From: an uncultured Bacteroidota bacterium
Lineage (GTDB): Bacteria > Bacteroidota > Bacteroidia > Bacteroidales > SZUA-534
NCBI GenBank assembly: GCA_946414435.1
Contig: CAMKOM010000013.1
Span: forward strand, 1 to 64,000
Direction of reading: 5' to 3'
DNA: 64,000 nucleotides
A model generated the notes under the pieces. That model worked only from the letters and a program-made list of their open reading frames with translations. It was not told the origin of the DNA and did not search any database. Numbering within the stretch: the first letter of the stretch is position 1; each line of letters begins with the position of its first letter. Shown here one piece after another: positions 55,361-64,000 of the stretch. The translations under genes were made by a program, and so were the position numbers.

Positions 55361-57535
55361 CTACTTACCAATGCTACTGTAAGTTTCCTTCCCATCAAAT
55401 GTGAAACGCATATAGGCGGCTTTCACAGGATTGTTTTCGGGCGCCTTATCGAGAGCCGAAACAACTTCAAATGTTGTATTGTCGCACTTCGAAATCCACA
55501 TAGGATAGATTGACTTGTTCAATTCGTAGTTCTCGCCTTTCAGCCAATTGCCATCGCTGCCTATTGAGTAACAAAACATGCCCGAACCACTGCCAAGGTC
55601 TACATCTTCATTGTTGAGCTTGTGCATCTTACTGAACGCGCCAACGATATAGTAAATGTTGTCTGTCCTCAGAATATTGCAGAAATAGCCTTTGAATTTC
55701 AATTGTTTGCTCCACTCAGTTTTGAGTTTTGAATCGAGGCAGCAAATGTGCATGTCGCACTCTTCGTTGGCAAACTGCTGGCGGCTGGCACCGCTGAACA
55801 CCACAATGTATTTGCCGCTAATGTCGTCAGCAACCAATTTGCGCGGTATAGCTTTGGTTTTTATCTCGGCAGTCAGTTTCTGGACGCCGGCAATGTCAAG
55901 CAGAATCACAAAGTTACGAACTGCTCCTGCCTTAGAAACTGAGGTCACAACAGCGGCAATCTCGTTGTTTGCCGCGCTCACAAGCATGCATGAACGACTA
56001 CCTTCTCCAGGTTTGAAAGTCTTGAGCCATTTGATGTTACGCAACGTATCAATAGATGCCACAAAAGCTGTTTGTCCGCCACTCTTATCGACATAAGTGC
56101 CACCAACAAGAATATTGTTTTTATCAGTAACCTGCTTGCAGTGAACAAAATATCCTTTGTCGTGAAATTTTTCAGATGGCACTATTTGAGCATATAGCAT
56201 ATCACCATTGTATTTTAATTTCTGCGAATTGCCAGACTGCCAAGAACCCATAGCGAGCAAACGGTCGGCAAAATTGTTAACAGCCGTCTCAAAGGTTTTA
56301 TTATTAAATACTTGCTCGTTTTTAGTGTATTCCTTCAATTCTTTTTCTCCTTTATACTTCTTCTCAAAAATGTTGCTGTACTTCTTAATGCCTTCAGCGC
56401 TAATGTTATCGTTGAACGACACCAACAGCGAATCGGTGGCACGGCGGTACTCAAGCGCCTTTGTAAAATGATTCATAGCAGGATAGTTGACACCCATAGC
56501 AAACAAACTGGTATCAGAACGATACGACTCCAATTGATACATATAGCGAATCTGCGATTCCTGATAAAGCAGCAGCGAATTGGCCAACGATTCATAGTCG
56601 TATTTGTAGATTTTGTTAATCAGGTAGGGCGAAACATGGTAGTTCTCTGGAACATTGTCAATCTGCTTCTTTTCAAGCGCGCTCACATATTTGCAGTTTT
56701 GCGTTTCAGCCTCATCTATGCTCTTGTACAAATACGTTATCTCATTGTTATATACATCATTGAATGTTTTTATCCAAAGATCGAAATCCCAAAGTTCGAT
56801 GGTTGGCGCCAAAAAGTTGGCAGGCGTTAGTCCGTGCATTCTGTAAATGACTATCGGATTCAGATGATACTCAAACGTGTAATTATGCATCGGCCGTGCC
56901 TTAAGCGATTTCTTCAGTTTGTCAAGATAGTATAACGTTGAATCGAAATTGATTTTAAGTGCATTGAGTTGCTTCTCGAAATTATCGTCAACTAAGAAAT
57001 AAAGGTCTTTCAACTTGCTGTTTTTCTTGTTAATCTCATTGTAGATTCTGATACACTCATTATATTTTGTGGCGGCGCTGTAAAGATTGTTCCTGTTTTC
57101 AACAAACACGTTCTTGAACGCCTTAATCTTTTTAATGTGTCCGTCGATGGCATCATTGATTTCTTGGTAATTCGGATCTTTTTTCGGGTTTGCCGGCACC
57201 ACATCGTCGAAGTACCGTCCGTCTTGACGCGCAACTTTCTCATCGAAATTCAGCTTTGCCAACGAAAGATAAAGTTCTGCGTTGTAGATATTTTGGTTGA
57301 CGGGCCTTTCCTGCAAGAACGGGTCATATTTTTCAATACGTCGTTCAAGAATCAAAGCCATTTTGTATAGCGATGCCGAATGCGAGTTGTTCTTTATGGT
57401 CGAATATTCCCGGAGTTGCTGGTAGGCATCATCGTCCGACAGGTTTTTAATGCTCTCGTAAACATCTTTGTATTTCTGCGCTGATGTTTGGAACCCGACC
57501 AACAAGCTAAATATAAGTACAATATACTGTTTCAT
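55361..57535 (-). CDS. Exported hypothetical protein, 724 aa
   Basis: MKQYIVLIFSLLVGFQTSAQKYKDVYESIKNLSDDDAYQQLREY signal peptide; helical N-terminal half, beta-propeller-like C-terminal half. Confidence 0.62.
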   Translation of the reverse strand: MKQYIVLIFSLLVGFQTSAQKYKDVYESIKNLSDDDAYQQLREYSTIKNNSHSASLYKMALILERRIEKYDPFLQERPVNQNIYNAELYLSLAKLNFDEKVARQDGRYFDDVVPANPKKDPNYQEINDAIDGHIKKIKAFKNVFVENRNNLYSAATKYNECIRIYNEINKKNSKLKDLYFLVDDNFEKQLNALKINFDSTLYYLDKLKKSLKARPMHNYTFEYHLNPIVIYRMHGLTPANFLAPTIELWDFDLWIKTFNDVYNNEITYLYKSIDEAETQNCKYVSALEKKQIDNVPENYHVSPYLINKIYKYDYESLANSLLLYQESQIRYMYQLESYRSDTSLFAMGVNYPAMNHFTKALEYRRATDSLLVSFNDNISAEGIKKYSNIFEKKYKGEKELKEYTKNEQVFNNKTFETAVNNFADRLLAMGSWQSGNSQKLKYNGDMLYAQIVPSEKFHDKGYFVHCKQVTDKNNILVGGTYVDKSGGQTAFVASIDTLRNIKWLKTFKPGEGSRSCMLVSAANNEIAAVVTSVSKAGAVRNFVILLDIAGVQKLTAEIKTKAIPRKLVADDISGKYIVVFSGASRQQFANEECDMHICCLDSKLKTEWSKQLKFKGYFCNILRTDNIYYIVGAFSKMHKLNNEDVDLGSGSGMFCYSIGSDGNWLKGENYELNKSIYPMWISKCDNTTFEVVSALDKAPENNPVKAAYMRFTFDGKETYSSIGK

Positions 57536-57540
57536 CTTAA

Positions 57541-59592
57541 TCAGTTTTTATTATCAATAATCTTAATCTCGACACGCCGGTTTTGCGCACGGTTATCATC
57601 TGATATGTTCGGTACAATCGGCCGAGATTCGCCGTAACCCTTCGTCAGAATCATCTTTTCGCTTATGCCGTTGTCAGTCAAATATCTTGTGGCCACTTGG
57701 GCACGTTTTTCTGACAGGCGCATATTGTACCAGTCTGATCCCAAGTCGTCAGTATGTGCCGACAATTCGATTCTCACGTTATTGTTCAGTTTTAAGAACT
57801 CGATAATCCTGTCTAGTTCGGCATACGATGCTGTGTTCAGTTCTGATGAATTGATTTCGAACGTTATGTTTTTGAACGTCATCTTTGTATCTTTTGTCAG
57901 CAGGTCGAGTTTGATGTTGAGTTTCTGTGTTTTCTTCGACTTCGTCACATCAACTTTGGTGCTACTGTAGGTGTAACCTTTTTTAGCCACGTCAATCTCG
58001 TAGCTGTCACCCTCGCGGAGTTCAACAATCAGGTTGCCGTCCTTGTCGCGCTTGGCAACAACCGTGCGAGTTTCATTGCGACTTAAGTTTTTCACTTTCA
58101 CCATCACAGAGTCGCCTCCTTGTCCTGCATCAACATCAAGAATCATTGCTGTTTTCATCGGCTTCAGCTCAACGTCTTCCTCGAATTCGTTGTAGAAGAT
58201 ATCGGCAATGGTGTTAAGGTAGATATCCTGCGGCGCATAGTGCGGGCACTCGATGTGCACCTTGTATGTTTTTCCGATGTTGAGCTGGCTCTTGTATTTT
58301 CCTTTATCGATAGGCGGCAAACTGTCAATGAGCAGCTCGCTTGTTGTTGAGTCATATACCGATATTTTCGGCGACAGCGGACTATACACCTCCTCATCGA
58401 AAACATTCAAATCAAAGTCGACAATCGAAAAGATCGTTGTATCGAACTGTTTCTTAATGTTTTGAGTAAAATACCCTATCTTTTCATAATGGTACGAGTG
58501 CGAATAGCCCTCTTTGAAGCAGTCAATCTTATAGTTGCCGTTATCATCCAGAAAAATAGAATACTGTCCCTTGTCGTTAGTTGAGTACTCGCCCAAAATG
58601 GCTGATGTAATCATATCTGACACCACCACTTGTGCCTTGACCGGCTCATTCGTAACACGGTCGGTGATGACGCCGCTGAGCAATACTGTCGGTTTGGGTT
58701 TATAGTTATCCTTAACGTTGTACGCATAAGTTTTGTTGGGTTGCTTTTTAGTTGGCTTCTTCGGATTGGTGTTCTTAATTATGGTACCGTCAATGGTTAT
58801 TTGTGGCGAAAAATCGTTGTAATCAGATGACAATCCAGAAACGTATTTTGGTATGGACCAGCCATTTTCGAAAATTGCTTCTGAAATGAGCTGGGTGTGG
58901 TAGATGTTGTAAACATCATCAGGCAGTTTTTTGCCTTCGGGCGTGGTGTCAATCCGTTTCGATGAAAAGAAAAGCGTTTTCTCATCGGCACAGAAGTATG
59001 GCGTTTCCTGACACCCAGCGTTGAAGAAACGCGGTATATCATGCGGTCCTATCCACGTTCCGTCATTTTGGCGACTATACATCACAATCTGCTTGCACGC
59101 ATCGTCGCTCCTGTCGAGTTGTTGCTTAGGCCTAAGGAAGAAGATATAGTTGTTGTCAACCGACAACGATGGTGAATATTCGTCATCTTGTGAATTCACA
59201 GGCTCGTCGAACATTGTTAACTCACCCCATTCGCCATTGCTGTAGGTAACATACATTATGTCGTACGATCTGTCGGTCTTGGCATGGAAAAGCAGTTTAG
59301 TCCCATCGTGGTTGAAAGAGAAGCCACCTACGGTGTTTCCCGATTTTACCAGCAGTTCGGTCAGCACTTGAATGGTTTTAGGCGAGCCCCACTTCCCGCC
59401 TTCTTTCACCGATTCAAAAACACCTCTTCCCTCTCCTCTCTCACCGATAAACACCACCTTGTCGCCGGTGTGTGTAATGGCGGCATTGGTTACCGAGCCC
59501 GAGAACTCGGGGAACAAATCGGTTTGCGCCTCTCCTGCCAACGGCATAAAAACGACAGCCAGCACGCAACCCATCAATCTTTTACACTTCAT
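57541..59592 (-). CDS. OmpA family protein with PD40 repeats and carboxypeptidase-regulatory-like domain
   Basis: LFPEFSGSVTNAAITHTGDKVVFIGERGEG...; C-terminal ELSAHTDDLGSDWYNMRLSEKRAQVATRYLTDNGISEKMILTKGYGESRPI...NRRVEIKII. Confidence 0.87.
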   Translation of the reverse strand: MKCKRLMGCVLAVVFMPLAGEAQTDLFPEFSGSVTNAAITHTGDKVVFIGERGEGRGVFESVKEGGKWGSPKTIQVLTELLVKSGNTVGGFSFNHDGTKLLFHAKTDRSYDIMYVTYSNGEWGELTMFDEPVNSQDDEYSPSLSVDNNYIFFLRPKQQLDRSDDACKQIVMYSRQNDGTWIGPHDIPRFFNAGCQETPYFCADEKTLFFSSKRIDTTPEGKKLPDDVYNIYHTQLISEAIFENGWSIPKYVSGLSSDYNDFSPQITIDGTIIKNTNPKKPTKKQPNKTYAYNVKDNYKPKPTVLLSGVITDRVTNEPVKAQVVVSDMITSAILGEYSTNDKGQYSIFLDDNGNYKIDCFKEGYSHSYHYEKIGYFTQNIKKQFDTTIFSIVDFDLNVFDEEVYSPLSPKISVYDSTTSELLIDSLPPIDKGKYKSQLNIGKTYKVHIECPHYAPQDIYLNTIADIFYNEFEEDVELKPMKTAMILDVDAGQGGDSVMVKVKNLSRNETRTVVAKRDKDGNLIVELREGDSYEIDVAKKGYTYSSTKVDVTKSKKTQKLNIKLDLLTKDTKMTFKNITFEINSSELNTASYAELDRIIEFLKLNNNVRIELSAHTDDLGSDWYNMRLSEKRAQVATRYLTDNGISEKMILTKGYGESRPIVPNISDDNRAQNRRVEIKIIDNKN

Positions 59593-59607
59593 CTTTAATC
59601 TTTATTT

Positions 59608-62600
59608 TTAGTCGCCAATCAATATAAACGGTGCCCAATAATATGGACGCGAATAATTTTTGTCCAATATTAGCATCTGTTTTGCTTTTTGCAATATCTC
59701 GGCGTAATTAAGTCCGCTGTTTTCTTTGAGCAGGAGTTGACGATAGAATTCCACCATCAGCTGCTGAGTAGAGTTGTCGGCAACCTTCCAGAGCGACACA
59801 AGCAGGTTTCGGCTTCCAGCGTAAATGAACGCACGCGACAAGCCCACAATTCCTTCACCTTTCATAATCTTTCCAAGACCAGTCTCGCAAGCCGACAGAA
59901 CCAAAAGGTCACAATTGAGTTTCAAGCTGTAAACATCGCCAGAATAGAGCACTCCGTCGTTGCTGTCGCCACGCAAATGGCTCAGTTGCACACCCGATAA
60001 TTCAGGTTTCTCTGAGTTCACAAATCCGTGTGTGGCAAGGTGAATGTAGCGGTAACGTGATATCGAGTCGCTGTCGAAATTCTGTCGGTTGGCACTGCCC
60101 CACAAGCAAGCTTTTGCCGGTTGCCCCGATTTGACAAACATATTGAAGATGTTCCGCACCTCTGGTTCAGACGATGCCAATGGTTCAAGCTTATTGTTAC
60201 TAACCACCTGGATGTCAGAATATGTTTTTTCATGTTTCTTGATTCGGCTATCGAGTACCACTCCCGAATATTTGCCTTGTGTGAAAACTGGTGCCAAGCC
60301 AAACCAACCGTTTGTCCCGTTGTCCTTGCTGCGCGTAATGTCACGATAATAAAGTGTAGCCGAATAGGCGTAACTGACCGAATATCTTTTTATCAAGAAG
60401 TCATAGTCCTGATAGTTATAGACCGAACCTTGTATATCGCTAGTCAAAAGGCTCTCGAACGGAATCTGGTTCAAGACACCGTCGGGCACCACCACCATCC
60501 GCAACACATCGTCGCCAGGATTATCGGCAAAGAGAATCTTGTAGAACCGCCTCGACAACACACTGAAGTCCATTGTAGCCTTTTGTGAACTCTGAATCAT
60601 CGAGTTACGATATAGCCGCACGGTGTCGGAAATGTTTTTCGGCGCTGGAGTCACTGCAATATTAAACTGAGAGTTTGTGATAAGCAAAACGTAAACGGCG
60701 TCATTTCCAAGCATATACATACGCAGCTGCGTGCCGTCCTGCAATTTTTGCTGCAACTCACTCAGGCTAATGGCATTATCGGCATACTTAAGTTGATGAT
60801 ATTCAGGAAATTCTTTCTCAAGTTTTTTAATGAAAGCATCGTGTTTTTTGTTGGCATTGTACAAACTGTCGCGTACCTGTGCTGCATTTTTCGGCTTTTC
60901 GGCCAATAGTTGTTCGTAGTATAGTACGTCAGCCGACAATTGGTTTTCTCTTTGCTGCAAATCGGCAGGGATGTTAGCCAATTGCATGGCATCCTGTCCG
61001 GCCAGTGATTCAAGCAGCGTGTTCGATTTGCCCTTCTCAACAAAGGCGAATGCCTGTTCTTGATAGTAGCGTTGCTGTTTGTTGGTCAATTCACAGTTGA
61101 GCAGTTCGGCGCAGACTTCCAAAGCACCTTCATAACACTTGGCCGCTAATTTTCCTAGTTCGAGTTTGTCGGTTTTGGTCAGTGCCGAACGCCGCATATT
61201 CCGAATAATATTGTCGCAGAACTGGTAGTGCTTGAACGCATATTTCAGGTCGGCAGCATTGCGCGATGTCAGGTATTTTGTGGCCAACGCCGAAGCTCGC
61301 AAAAACAATGAGTTTACAAAGGTATTCTGATCGTAATAGCCTGACTGACTCGGTAATGAGTCGGTTTTCGGGTTAAAGCTCTCATGATTCGATTCAATTG
61401 CGCGGCCATAATCGTCAAATGCGTCGGCATACTTTTCAAGTTTAAGGTCAATATTACCTATATTGTTGTATATCAAAGCCAAGTGCGGATGCTTCTCGCC
61501 AAACACATTTTTATACAAGTCGACCGATTTGTGGTAGTAGAATTGTGCCGAATCCAATTGGTTCAACTGCAAATATGCGGTTGCAATATTGTTGTTGGTG
61601 TTGCCAATCAACACCGGATTCACTGCCGGAATATTGTTATAGATGTTGCTTGCCTTTAAATAATTGCTTATGGCATCACGCGGTTTTTCAGTTTTGAGCA
61701 ATACGTTTCCAAGGTTATTATATGCCTCTGCCGCTTCTTGCGTGCCTTTACCGCCATATTTCAGCGTAATGTCGAGCGATTTTTTGTAGTAATACTGCGC
61801 AAGTCGGTAATCTTCAATGTTTTGGTACACTGTTCCGACGTTATTGTAGATTGGTGCCAGTTTCTTGTCGCTAGCATTGTTTTTTTCCGTCTTAACATCA
61901 AGAGCCTTGTTGTAATAAGTCAGCGCCAAATCATTCTGTCCCAACCGGTTATATAGATTGCCTTTATTAATATAGATTTCGCTCACAGCCTCAACATTGC
62001 CTGCAGCAGCTTGTGCCATAATCAGTTCGGCCTGTTCATAGCATTCCGCCGATTTGTTGAAATTGCCCAGCTTGTCGTAGATGGTACCAAGGTTATTGAG
62101 TGTGCTGGCGTATTTCGCACTCTCTTTGCCATAAATTTTTTCTTTCGCACTCAGTGATTTTTCCGTGTATGTCAGAGCTCTTTTGTAGTCACCAATGGTT
62201 TTGCAATAGAGTCCGTAATTATTGTAGAAAACATCAAGTCGGGAATCGGCAATCTTTTCGTTCTCAATTATTTGCATACACTTGTCATATATCTCGCCTG
62301 CTTTATCATAACTGCGCATATTGCAGAGCGCGTTGCCGTAGTTGCTATATAAATCAATCAGTTGCGGATTGTATTCACCCATAGATTTCGACTTAATCGA
62401 CAAGCTGAGTTCATATTTTGCCGATGCCTCGGCAAATTTCTCATTGTCCATCAGCACTGTGGCCACATTTTCCTCTGCTGTCATGGCTTTCACACTACCT
62501 TTTCCGAATACTTTTGCGAGAATGGCCGAAGCTTCGCGGTAGTTCATTAGTGCTTTTTCATTGTTGCCCAGCCTAAAATATTCGTTTCCAATTTGTTCGT

Positions 62601-63861
62601 AGATGTTCGCTTCAAATTCGGGGTCCTTGCCTCCGAGTGTTTTTTTCGCACGCAGTAAACTACTTATAGCCTTCTCGCCCTTTCCTTCCTGCGAGTCGAT
62701 GCTAGCCAATCCACAAAGCGCCTGGACATAAATCACGGTTTGCGAAGTGCTGTCAACGTTTGCGACAACCTGATTGTAGAGTTGTTTGGCCTGCGTAGGA
62801 TTGTTTTGCTCATAGATTTTCGCCAATTCAATGCGTGCCAGATTTTCAAGTTCATTGTTTTTCGACTCGGCCATCACTTGATTGAATTTTTCAATGGCTT
62901 TGCCTTGATTGTCAGTTCTTTCAATCCGTCCGTAGGCCAATAGGATATTGTAGTAAGTGTCATTCTTGTCTTTTTGGAACTCAAGAGCCTTCGACAACAT
63001 GCCCTCGGCTTTTTTCAGATTTCCGTCAGACTCATAGATTAGCCCTAGATAAAGACACGAGCCCACATAAACGTCGTTTCGCAAACCTGCAATTTCGCAG
63101 ATGCTGCGAGTTTCGTCAAACAGCGCTTCTGCAGCTTTCATGTTCTTATCGGCATATTTTTGCTGGGCTTCTTTAAATTTCATAAACGCAGTCGATTCCG
63201 CGTCGTTAGTATTGATGAACTTCCCGGCCATCTTGTAAAAATAGTCCGACGAGTCGCGTTTTCCAATCGATTGGTAGATGTCGGCAAGTGTTGCATATGC
63301 TTGGTAATAATCGTTGCTGTCGGCTATAGCGAGCCGTTCTTTCATCTCAATCGATTTGCGATGACATGAGACAGCGTCGTTGTATTTCGACAGCATCTCG
63401 TATGAATTGCCCATATTGAAAAGACAGATGGCCAGCACATCCGAATCGTCATTGCCCATAATGCCAACAGCTTTTTTATAATACAGCACCGAGCGGTCAG
63501 GATTTTTTGTGCTGTAGTAAACCTCGCCCAAGGTGTGATATATGAGCATGTTCACCTCCGATGTTGAGTCGGTGACGCCTTTTGTGTCCTCAATGCTCTG
63601 TTCAAGAACAGTTTGGGCCTTCGCCATATTGCCGACATTGAAATAAGCGGCTCCCGATTGGTATGCTGCAATCAGGTAGTTTTCATAATGTCTGCCGCAT
63701 TTGAAGCCTTCGGCGGCCTTCTCAAACAGTACGGCGGCCTCTGCGTCATCGGCTTCCTGAGCCTCAGTGAAATTCTTTACTGCATCTTTCTCATTGCACG
63801 GCTGAGAAAACAACGACAGCGGCGCCATCGAAAAAATCAAAATCGGAAGAATCTTGTTCAT
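59608..63861 (-). CDS. Exported TPR-CHAT protein (putative caspase-like protease), 1417 aa
   Basis: Signal peptide MNKILPILIFSMAPLSLFSQ; >15 TPR units; CHAT domain with His motif YRYIHLATHGFVN and Cys motif LLVLSACETGLG; ends GLSRAFIYAGSRNLLVSLWKV...YYWAPFILIGD. Confidence 0.9.
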   Translation of the reverse strand: MNKILPILIFSMAPLSLFSQPCNEKDAVKNFTEAQEADDAEAAVLFEKAAEGFKCGRHYENYLIAAYQSGAAYFNVGNMAKAQTVLEQSIEDTKGVTDSTSEVNMLIYHTLGEVYYSTKNPDRSVLYYKKAVGIMGNDDSDVLAICLFNMGNSYEMLSKYNDAVSCHRKSIEMKERLAIADSNDYYQAYATLADIYQSIGKRDSSDYFYKMAGKFINTNDAESTAFMKFKEAQQKYADKNMKAAEALFDETRSICEIAGLRNDVYVGSCLYLGLIYESDGNLKKAEGMLSKALEFQKDKNDTYYNILLAYGRIERTDNQGKAIEKFNQVMAESKNNELENLARIELAKIYEQNNPTQAKQLYNQVVANVDSTSQTVIYVQALCGLASIDSQEGKGEKAISSLLRAKKTLGGKDPEFEANIYEQIGNEYFRLGNNEKALMNYREASAILAKVFGKGSVKAMTAEENVATVLMDNEKFAEASAKYELSLSIKSKSMGEYNPQLIDLYSNYGNALCNMRSYDKAGEIYDKCMQIIENEKIADSRLDVFYNNYGLYCKTIGDYKRALTYTEKSLSAKEKIYGKESAKYASTLNNLGTIYDKLGNFNKSAECYEQAELIMAQAAAGNVEAVSEIYINKGNLYNRLGQNDLALTYYNKALDVKTEKNNASDKKLAPIYNNVGTVYQNIEDYRLAQYYYKKSLDITLKYGGKGTQEAAEAYNNLGNVLLKTEKPRDAISNYLKASNIYNNIPAVNPVLIGNTNNNIATAYLQLNQLDSAQFYYHKSVDLYKNVFGEKHPHLALIYNNIGNIDLKLEKYADAFDDYGRAIESNHESFNPKTDSLPSQSGYYDQNTFVNSLFLRASALATKYLTSRNAADLKYAFKHYQFCDNIIRNMRRSALTKTDKLELGKLAAKCYEGALEVCAELLNCELTNKQQRYYQEQAFAFVEKGKSNTLLESLAGQDAMQLANIPADLQQRENQLSADVLYYEQLLAEKPKNAAQVRDSLYNANKKHDAFIKKLEKEFPEYHQLKYADNAISLSELQQKLQDGTQLRMYMLGNDAVYVLLITNSQFNIAVTPAPKNISDTVRLYRNSMIQSSQKATMDFSVLSRRFYKILFADNPGDDVLRMVVVPDGVLNQIPFESLLTSDIQGSVYNYQDYDFLIKRYSVSYAYSATLYYRDITRSKDNGTNGWFGLAPVFTQGKYSGVVLDSRIKKHEKTYSDIQVVSNNKLEPLASSEPEVRNIFNMFVKSGQPAKACLWGSANRQNFDSDSISRYRYIHLATHGFVNSEKPELSGVQLSHLRGDSNDGVLYSGDVYSLKLNCDLLVLSACETGLGKIMKGEGIVGLSRAFIYAGSRNLLVSLWKVADNSTQQLMVEFYRQLLLKENSGLNYAEILQKAKQMLILDKNYSRPYYWAPFILIGD

Positions 63862-63874
63862 ATCATATTTAAAA

Positions 63875-63910
63875 AAAATGCCCGGCTGCACTTACACAAT
63901 CGGGCATTTT
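63875..63910 (-). terminator. Intrinsic terminator of the following (truncated) gene
   Basis: AAAATGCCCG ... CGGGCATTTT. Confidence 0.65.
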
Positions 63911-63927
63911 GGTTCATTACCAACCAA

Positions 63928-64000
63928 TTATTTGTTCATGTTGTTTTTTATCCAAGCGTCAACAGCCTCTTCTGTTGTTTTTCCGTAAAAATCGTTAACG
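63928..64000 (-). CDS. C-terminal end of a CDS truncated by window edge
   Basis: Minus frame ...VNDFYGKTTEEAVDAWIKNNMNK* ending at TAA 63928; followed by a terminator hairpin. Confidence 0.5.
   Translation of the reverse strand, partial: VNDFYGKTTEEAVDAWIKNNMNK

Overview
A 64 kb chromosomal window from a Bacteroidota (Bacteroidales-like) genome. The assignment rests on a PorP/SprF protein with a type B (CHU_C) giant adhesin, a T9SS type A sorting tail, DUF4296/DUF4301/DUF4494 families, and two TTG-N19-TAnnTTTG promoters. Housekeeping genes include an ABC-F ATPase, a threonine-synthase-like enzyme, glmS, radC, ppdK, pth, rplY, a trmN6-like methyltransferase and a DUF368 transporter. The rest is mostly envelope and surface proteins: a BspA-like LRR protein with a Gly/Asn/Gln repeat, a ~3,287-aa repeat protein, PorE-like OmpA/PD40 proteins and a 1,417-aa TPR-CHAT putative protease. 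No tRNA, rRNA or CRISPR was found. Main observations: (1) a putative Xer/dif-type gene cassette at about 25762-26611, where an AT-rich, Shine-Dalgarno-led CatB/Vat-type acetyltransferase lies between two directly oriented 28-bp dif-like sites (11+6+11, identical XerD-like arms TTATGTAAAAC); (2) a 274-bp non-coding element (23334-23607) with perfect 17-bp terminal inverted repeats and six hairpins in mirrored order, two of whose loops share 10-nt complementarity; (3) four direct repeats at exact 32-bp periodicity directly upstream of an AAA/DUF4143 ATPase; (4) an envelope-type operon ending in a TPR-CHAT protein. All family calls come from reading translations by eye. No database search was run.
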